Source of the DNA: Acidaminococcaceae bacterium
GTDB lineage: Bacteria > Bacillota > Negativicutes > Acidaminococcales > Acidaminococcaceae
Length of the DNA stretch: 19,295 nucleotides
Assembly: GCA_003512125.1 (NCBI GenBank)
Contig: DOSQ01000091.1
Span: forward strand, 1-19,295
Reading direction: 5' to 3'
Made by a program: the position numbers and the translations under genes. Positions within the stretch are counted from its first letter, which is position 1; each line of letters opens with the position of its first letter. The notes beneath the pieces were generated by a model. The model ran no database searches. It saw only the letters and a program-made list of their open reading frames with translations, and was not told the origin of the DNA. This document shows, piece by piece, positions 15,586 through 19,295 of the stretch.

Positions 15586-16479
15586 CTACTTTGTTATATG
15601 CAGTTCCTGACTCTTGATACTGACGTTTGTTTCCGGAGGAATGGAACGGGTGATGAAGGTGTTGCCGCCAATCACAGAGTCGTGACCGATGACGGTTTCG
15701 CCGCCTAAGATGGAAGCACCGGAGTAGATGGTCACGTTGTCCTCGATGGTGGGGTGGCGCTTTTTACTGCGAAGGGTCTGACCGCCCCGGGTAGAAAGCG
15801 CGCCGATGGTGACGCCCTGGTAAATTTTAACATTGTCGCCGATGATGGTCGTTTCGCCCACTACGATGCCGGTGCCGTGGTCAATAAAAAAATAGCGGCC
15901 GATGGTTGCACCGGGATGGATGTCGATGCCTGTCTTGCTGTGCGCGTATTCAGACATGATGCGGGGCAACATAGGAACTTTCAAATCGTAAAATTCGTGT
16001 GCCAACCGGAACACCATGATAGCATACATGCCCGGATAACAAAAAATAATCTCATCTTTATTGAACGCCGCCGGGTCGCCGTCAAATTCAGCCTGCACGG
16101 ACGTTTCCACCAGATCCCGTATCTTGGGAATGCGGGACAGGAATTCCATGGCGATTTCCTGCGCCTTGTCCATGGAGGTACGGTAATCGGCGTTACTGAA
16201 CTCCGGAAGATACCGCAGGTACATGGAGATTTGCTTCGTCAGGTTAAACAGCACATCTTCAATCAGGGTCTGAAGATTATTTTCTGCTGTATAAAAATGA
16301 AAATTTTTGTTACGGTAATATCCGGGGAACAGGATTTTCTGCAGTTTGTCCAAAATATCAACGACCACATCCATATCCGGGCTGGTGAAAGTGTTCATCT
16401 TGTCGATGGTGCGGCCCTGGCTATAGTCTTTTAAAATATCTGCAGTAAGTTTTTTGATTTTTGTTTCAATATTTTTCAT
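15586..16479 (-). CDS. epsC: Serine O-acetyltransferase, EpsC type
   Basis: The enzyme makes O-acetylserine from serine and acetyl-CoA, the precursor of cysteine. I chose the ATG at 16479 (297 residues) because GGAGG stands six bases before it; the frame extends eight codons further, to 16503, without support. The N-terminal ~170 residues are helical. A left-handed beta-helix of hexapeptide repeats follows, with DIHPGATIG (Asp186, His188), IDHGTGIVVGET (catalytic His201), GVTIGAL, and a lysine/arginine-rich loop before HPTIEDNVTIYSGASILGG. Length (~300) and the long helical N-terminus fit the EpsC branch found in Firmicutes and Bacteroidetes rather than E. coli CysE (273). No cysteine synthase gene is adjacent. 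No T-box or other cysteine-responsive leader is evident. Confidence 0.92.
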   Translation of the reverse strand: MKNIETKIKKLTADILKDYSQGRTIDKMNTFTSPDMDVVVDILDKLQKILFPGYYRNKNFHFYTAENNLQTLIEDVLFNLTKQISMYLRYLPEFSNADYRTSMDKAQEIAMEFLSRIPKIRDLVETSVQAEFDGDPAAFNKDEIIFCYPGMYAIMVFRLAHEFYDLKVPMLPRIMSEYAHSKTGIDIHPGATIGRYFFIDHGTGIVVGETTIIGDNVKIYQGVTIGALSTRGGQTLRSKKRHPTIEDNVTIYSGASILGGETVIGHDSVIGGNTFITRSIPPETNVSIKSQELHITK

Positions 16480-16531
16480 TGATGCCTCCGTTAAAATCAA
16501 CAATGCACCGGTTGCGTATTGTTTTTCTTAC

Positions 16532-16537
16532 ATTATA
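16532..16537 (-). promoter_or_regulatory. Extended -10 promoter of epsC
   Basis: On the minus strand, TATAAT is preceded by TGC, giving the extended -10 form TGnTATAAT. The -35 region is poor (TAGCAA, spacer 18), as often seen with extended -10 promoters. It lies 52 bases upstream of the chosen epsC start and points away from the rplU promoter. Confidence 0.7.
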
Positions 16538-16595
16538 GCAGAGGTTTCGGCAATTTGCTATAAATTAATAAGAAAACTGAACTAGTGCTGTTTTC

Positions 16596-16643
16596 ATAAA
16601 TATTTATAAAAAATTTGACACAATTCGTGCTTTGTGATATCAT
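16596..16643 (+). promoter_or_regulatory. rplU operon promoter with AT-rich upstream element
   Basis: TTGACA (16615-16620) and TATCAT (16638-16643) with a 17-base spacer form a strong promoter. The 25 bases before it are nearly all A/T and include the perfect palindrome ATAAATATTTAT (16596-16607), which could act as an UP element. Transcription should start near 16650, leaving a leader of about 170 bases before rplU. Confidence 0.82.
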
Positions 16644-16649
16644 ATCTCA

Positions 16650-16818
16650 GTCTGGACGATTATGTCCGGCCCCAACCGCACAAGAAGGTTCCGTAAACCG
16701 CCACAGCGCAAAGCGAAACGTTCAGCTGCGTCGCTTCTGGCAACGCAACAGACACGCAGCATTGCGAAAGGCGTGGCGTACCGTAATTGGCGAGTCCAAG
16801 AAGAGGGAGGTGCAATGC
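16650..16818 (+). promoter_or_regulatory. Long structured 5' leader of rplU (L21-leader-like candidate)
   Basis: The leader is unusually long for a ribosomal protein operon and contains foldable segments: CTGGAC with GTCCGG around 16652-16672 (six pairs, one G-U), and AAGCG with CGCTT around 16711-16737 enclosing a shorter ACG/CGT stem. Firmicutes are known to carry an L21 leader RNA upstream of rplU-prp-rpmA, thought to mediate autoregulation by L21. Position and length fit that, but I cannot confirm the family consensus by eye. An arginine-rich open frame from 16662 overlaps it but has no ribosome-binding site. Confidence 0.55.
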
Positions 16819-17130
16819 ATGTACGCAATTATCAAAACCGGCGGCAAACAGTACAAAGTAGCAGAAGGCGACGTTTTGAACGTAGAAAAGCTGGACGCTG
16901 AAAAAGGTGCTGAAGTCGTATTTGATGAAGTTCTGGCTATCGTCAACGATGGCGAAGTAACCGTTGGCAAACCGTTCATTGACGGCGCTAAGGTTACTGC
17001 TACCGTAGAAGAACAGGGCAAAGGCGAAAAGATTCTGGTTTTCAAATACAGAGCCAAAGTCAACTATCGCAAGCGTGCTGGTCATCGTCAGCCGTTTACT
17101 GCCGTTAAGATCAGCGGCATTCAGGCTTAA
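16819..17130 (+). CDS. rplU: 50S ribosomal protein L21
   Basis: L21 is a large-subunit protein that contacts 23S rRNA and L20. The 103-residue length equals that of E. coli L21. The opening MYAIIKTGGKQYKV, the central VNDGEVTVGKP and the C-terminal KYRAKVNYRKRAGHRQPFT are diagnostic. ATG 16819 follows a strong GGAGGTG at 16806-16812. An ATG four bases earlier (16815) is in another frame and would yield an unrelated peptide. The long in-frame extension to 16615 runs through the promoter and leader and is not real. It is the first gene of the rplU-prp-rpmA operon. Confidence 0.98.
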   Translation: MYAIIKTGGKQYKVAEGDVLNVEKLDAEKGAEVVFDEVLAIVNDGEVTVGKPFIDGAKVTATVEEQGKGEKILVFKYRAKVNYRKRAGHRQPFTAVKISGIQA

Positions 17131-17159
17131 CAGCAGGGAAAATTCCCGGCTTACCAGCG

Positions 17160-17498
17160 ATGATTACAGTAGATTTATACAAGAACCGTAAAGGAGAGAT
17201 TACAGGATTCCGGTCCCAGGGTCACGCCGGTGACGCACCGGCCGGGGAAAGCGTAATCTGTGCCTGGGTCTCTGCGGCAACGCAGATGGCTCTTGTAGGT
17301 TTGGAACAGCAACTGAAGTATCCCGTGGACTATCAGGTGGATACGGAAAAGGGTATGTTGCAGGTAATATTGCAGCGTACGCCTGACATAAAAAGCCAGT
17401 CCCTGCTGGGCAGTATGGAAATCGTGCTGTACCAGCTTGCTGAGCAATGTCCGCAAGATGTTCGAATTCGCGAACATGGAGGTGAAATGAATGTTTAA
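17160..17498 (+). CDS. prp: Ribosomal-processing cysteine protease Prp
   Basis: Prp removes the N-terminal extension of ribosomal protein L27 in Firmicutes and relatives, and is encoded between rplU and rpmA. The 112-residue protein has GHAG with His22 and VICAWVS with Cys34, the same numbering as the catalytic pair described for Staphylococcus aureus Prp. Its presence predicts that the L27 encoded next to it is made with a cleavable extension. That is indeed what rpmA shows. The start at 17160 has no obvious ribosome-binding site and lies 29 bases after rplU, suggesting coupling. The gene overlaps rpmA by eight bases. Confidence 0.94.
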   Translation: MITVDLYKNRKGEITGFRSQGHAGDAPAGESVICAWVSAATQMALVGLEQQLKYPVDYQVDTEKGMLQVILQRTPDIKSQSLLGSMEIVLYQLAEQCPQDVRIREHGGEMNV

Positions 17499-17787
17499 AC
17501 TTATTCTGCAGTTACATGCACATAAAAAAGGTACCGGTTCTTCCCACAACGGTCGTGACTCCAATTCCCAGCGTCTGGGTACCAAAGCACACGACGGTAA
17601 GGTCGTAACCGCCGGCAGCATCATCGTGCGCCAGCATGGTACTCGTTTCCATGTGGGAAAAAATGTTGGCATGGGCCGAGATTATACTATCTATGCCAAG
17701 ATTGCCGGTGTGGTTCGTTTCGGTCGTCATGGCCGTACCGAACGCATCATCAGCGTAGAGCCCCTGGAAGAAGCAAAAGAAGCGTAA
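17491..17787 (+). CDS. rpmA: 50S ribosomal protein L27 with cleavable N-terminal extension
   Basis: L27 reaches towards the peptidyl-transferase centre with its N-terminal tail. This 98-residue protein carries the core (GTGSSHNGRDSNSQRLG, IIVRQHGTRFHVGKNVGMG) preceded by MFKLILQLHA, the extension expected of Prp-processed L27. Cleavage would fall after Ala10, exposing HKKG. In the S. aureus protein the equivalent stretch ends LQFFA, so Leu-His replaces the two phenylalanines here. GGAGGTGAA at 17478-17486 precedes ATG 17491, which lies inside the end of prp. A strong terminator follows, so the operon ends here. Confidence 0.97.
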   Translation: MFKLILQLHAHKKGTGSSHNGRDSNSQRLGTKAHDGKVVTAGSIIVRQHGTRFHVGKNVGMGRDYTIYAKIAGVVRFGRHGRTERIISVEPLEEAKEA

Positions 17788-17796
17788 TATCGAAAA

Positions 17797-17832
17797 AGAA
17801 AACCCCGTTCCGTCATGGAGCGGGGTTTTTGT
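17797..17832. terminator. Bidirectional intrinsic terminator between rpmA and the acyltransferase gene
   Basis: CCCCGTTCC (17803-17811) pairs with GGAGCGGGG (17817-17825), nine pairs with one G-U, around the GTCAT loop. Flanking AAAA and TTTTT extend the stem and give T-runs on both strands. It ends rpmA transcription from the left and the convergent acyltransferase gene, which stops at 17832, from the right. Confidence 0.95.
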
Positions 17833-19043
17833 TATTTCGGTTGTCTTCCTAAAAGCGCTAAACCAACCGGTTTGCAGTTCTTTGCTAATTTATGTATTAA
17901 CACACCGGCCAGCAATGAAGTCAATAACACCAGTACATAAAACAACAGAACCGGTACCTGCGTCATGGAAAAGCCCAGCATACCGAACCACTGGTACCAG
18001 TAGTACAGGATCAGGGGATGGATCAGGTAGATGATCATGGAATATTCAGAGAGGACATCTAATGCCATGCAGGGTAAAGAGCGTTTGGCTTCCGGGCTGC
18101 TTTCTGCTGCTCCTGCTGCATCAGTACAGCATGTTTTTCTGTCCGTAGTATCTTCCTCCAGCTTTTCCAGCGCAGCGCTGAAGAACAGCAGCCAGCACAC
18201 GGTATAAAGCAAACCTTCCGGAGTGAGTTGGGTCATGTATTTGCCGGGGATATCTTCCAGAGGGACACCTGACAACACATATTCCCTGAACTTCCAAACC
18301 AGCAGGGCGCAGGCTAACAGAAAAATGCCCAGGCTGGAAGTGAAGTGGCTTTGCAGGAAGGCACGGATCCGTTTCTGGTGGGCAGCGCACACACCGCCCA
18401 ATACGAAAATAAAACCGTAAAACAAAGGCAGGTAGTTCATACGTTCATTCAGGAGACGGATGATCATGGCATGGCCCTGGGTCCAGAGGGGGTAGCTCCA
18501 GTAGGTTGCGCTCCAGTTATAGAGGGTGATCTGCAGTGCGGCCAGCACACCAAGGCTTAAAGCAATGCCGGAAGCGGATTTATTGCTGATCAATCGAACC
18601 ATCCAGCGCCAAAAGGGCATGGAAAGATAAAAATACAGCAGGATCACCATAAAATAAATATGGTAACAGCCTTCCCCCAGTAAAAATTTTACAATAAGCA
18701 CGGAAATTGAAAAGGAACGGTCTGGCCGGTACATGTCTTCCCACTGCCACAGGGCGATGTAAAAGAACGACCAGACGAAATAGGGCAGGCCTACCGTGAT
18801 CAGGTGCTTTTTTATGAAACTGAGGTAATGGAAGGGCTTGTGCAGCGCATCATTACAGAACAGCCCAAACCCCGAAATAAAAAAGAAAACGGGGACAGCG
18901 AAGCGGGTGAATACCTGGAACAGCAGAAACAAATCCAGGCGCGGCGTGGAAGAAGCAAATACAAAAGGCCCGATGTGAATGCCGATAACTCCCAGCATGG
19001 CCAGTGCCCGCAGTCGGTCTACGACGATGTTGCGGTTTGACAT
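17832..19043 (-). CDS. Integral membrane acyltransferase, acyltransferase-3 (OatA/NodX-like) family
   Basis: The 403-residue protein is almost entirely hydrophobic, with about ten membrane helices, and opens with the family signature DRLRALAMLGVIGIH, in which Arg10 and His23 are the likely functional residues. PVFFFISGFGLF and the late YLIHPLIL segment also fit. The family transfers acyl groups, often acetyl, from the cytoplasm to surface sugars such as O-antigen, exopolysaccharide or peptidoglycan. No periplasmic SGNH domain is attached, so it is the short form. A hydrophilic loop at about 302-332, rich in Glu, Lys and Cys (KTCCTD), interrupts the last helices. The start ATG at 19043 has GAGGATC at 19047-19053. 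The target cannot be inferred; LPS is plausible only because this organism makes it. Confidence 0.88.
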   Translation of the reverse strand: MSNRNIVVDRLRALAMLGVIGIHIGPFVFASSTPRLDLFLLFQVFTRFAVPVFFFISGFGLFCNDALHKPFHYLSFIKKHLITVGLPYFVWSFFYIALWQWEDMYRPDRSFSISVLIVKFLLGEGCYHIYFMVILLYFYLSMPFWRWMVRLISNKSASGIALSLGVLAALQITLYNWSATYWSYPLWTQGHAMIIRLLNERMNYLPLFYGFIFVLGGVCAAHQKRIRAFLQSHFTSSLGIFLLACALLVWKFREYVLSGVPLEDIPGKYMTQLTPEGLLYTVCWLLFFSAALEKLEEDTTDRKTCCTDAAGAAESSPEAKRSLPCMALDVLSEYSMIIYLIHPLILYYWYQWFGMLGFSMTQVPVLLFYVLVLLTSLLAGVLIHKLAKNCKPVGLALLGRQPK

Positions 19044-19053
19044 AAAGATCCTC

Positions 19054-19142
19054 GATAATCAAAAACTACTTGATTAATGTCAATAGCTTATGACATACCA
19101 TAGTTTATCACGCGTAATTGAAGATACATTTTTGATAATCAA
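19054..19142 (-). repeat. Repeated and complementary motifs in the acyltransferase leader
   Basis: On the minus strand TTGATTATC occurs at 19134-19142 and again at 19054-19062, and the complementary TTAATCAA occurs between them at 19070-19077. TAATCAA can pair with either copy over seven bases. The nearer pairing forms a hairpin with a seven-base loop just upstream of the ribosome-binding site; the other copy lies near the predicted transcript start. Confidence 0.5.
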
Positions 19143-19150
19143 CGAATACT

Positions 19151-19156
19151 ATTATA
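19151..19156 (-). promoter_or_regulatory. Extended -10 promoter of the acyltransferase gene
   Basis: The minus strand reads TGATATAAT, an extended -10 element with TATAAT at 19151-19156. The -35 region is weak (TTTGTA with spacer 18). Transcription would begin near 19144, giving a leader of about 100 bases. It lies directly downstream of the terminator of the preceding minus-strand gene. Confidence 0.6.
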
Positions 19157-19177
19157 TCAGACTTTACCGGGCAATAC

Positions 19178-19214
19178 AAAAAAATCCGGTTATGGATATA
19201 CCACAACCGGATTT
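19178..19214 (-). terminator. Intrinsic terminator of the right-edge gene
   Basis: AAATCCGGTT (19182-19191) pairs with AACCGGATTT (19205-19214), continued after one A/C mismatch by TGG/CCA around an ATATA loop. On the minus strand the stem is followed by a T-run (19178-19184). It lies about 40 bases after the stop codon of the minus-strand gene at the window edge. Confidence 0.9.
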
Positions 19215-19252
19215 AATGATTTAAGGGGGATTAACAAAAAGCTATTGGTCCG

Positions 19253-19295
19253 TTATCCTTCAATCGCGATGTACTTCTTGCCTTCCACAGCTTTC
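19253..19295 (-). CDS. C-terminal end of an unidentified minus-strand gene
   Basis: On the minus strand a frame enters from the right edge and ends with KAVEGKKYIAIEG and a TAA stop at 19253-19255. A strong terminator follows, which supports a real gene end. Thirteen residues are too few to name the protein; the tail is basic and otherwise unremarkable. Confidence 0.6.
   Translation of the reverse strand, partial: KAVEGKKYIAIEG

Noticed and set aside
15754..16434. 226-codon + strand frame antisense to epsC
   Set aside because: The minus-strand frame encodes a complete, motif-rich serine acetyltransferase with promoter, ribosome-binding site and terminator; the antisense frame has none of these.
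16662..16901. Arginine-rich 79-codon frame in the rplU leader
   Set aside because: It has no ribosome-binding site, overlaps the rplU coding start in another frame, and its composition looks like an out-of-frame read of structured RNA. A leader peptide is not excluded but is unsupported.
17136..17147. GGGAAAATTCCC palindrome between rplU and prp
   Set aside because: It folds into only about four stable pairs, has no T-run, and lies within an operon; probably chance.
19055..19083. Promoter-like TTGACA-17-GATTAT on the minus strand just before the acyltransferase start
   Set aside because: Transcription would start about five bases before the ATG and remove the GAGG ribosome-binding site, so it would need leaderless translation. 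The extended -10 at 19151-19156 is more credible.
1..19295. Search for CRISPR arrays, insertion sequences, toxin-antitoxin or phage-defence genes
   Set aside because: No spaced direct repeats, transposase motifs or terminal inverted repeats were seen, and every substantial coding frame is explained by a housekeeping or envelope gene.

Overview
The window reads as one chromosomal segment of a diderm Firmicute of the class Negativicutes, most plausibly near Acidaminococcus or Phascolarctobacterium (family-level placement is inference). Two signals that rarely occur together support this. The first 12.7 kb carry a nearly complete Gram-negative lipid A/Kdo synthesis and LPS export cluster. The right part carries Firmicute-style genes: rplU-prp-rpmA with an N-terminally extended L27 and its dedicated protease, an EpsC-type serine acetyltransferase, and consensus SigA-like promoters. 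A DUF3084 protein, a family known from Cyanobacteria and Negativicutes, also fits. No mobile element, CRISPR array, phage gene or clear sign of recent transfer is visible.

Region 1 (1-12680, all + strand) holds lpxB (5' end cut off), msbA, a fused waaA-lpxK, kdsB, kdsA, kdsD, kdsC, lpxL, lptC, lptA, lptB and one lptF/lptG-type permease gene. Junctions are tight: several stops and starts overlap (waaA-lpxK/kdsB, kdsC/lpxL, lpxL/lptC, lptC/lptA, lptA/lptB), and no convincing internal terminator is seen. The products form one assembly line. KdsD, KdsA, KdsC and KdsB make CMP-Kdo. LpxB, the LpxK half, the WaaA half and LpxL build Kdo-lipid A. MsbA flips it across the inner membrane. LptB/LptF(G)/LptC/LptA move it to the outer membrane. 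The operon promoter lies to the left of the window.

Region 2 (12681-15215, + strand) starts with a candidate promoter and a perfect 12-bp hairpin. It continues with a DUF3084 membrane/coiled-coil protein, a RuvC/YqgF-like RNase H-fold protein and a stand-alone cyclodeaminase-type folate enzyme. A 237-bp non-coding stretch with small hairpins but no assignable element follows, leading to a tRNA-Ser(UGA) with a perfect consensus promoter and a shared bidirectional terminator.

Region 3 (15586-19295) has epsC on the minus strand and, divergent from it, the rplU-prp-rpmA operon with a leader of about 170 nt. A bidirectional terminator separates rpmA from a convergent minus-strand membrane acyltransferase. 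The last 13 codons of another minus-strand gene and its terminator close the window. No gene-free stretch exceeds 300 bases.

The most notable points are the waaA-lpxK fusion, the single LptF/G permease, the uncharacterised DUF3084/RuvC-like pair beside the LPS export genes, the altered L27 cleavage motif, and a possible alternative-pairing leader before the acyltransferase.
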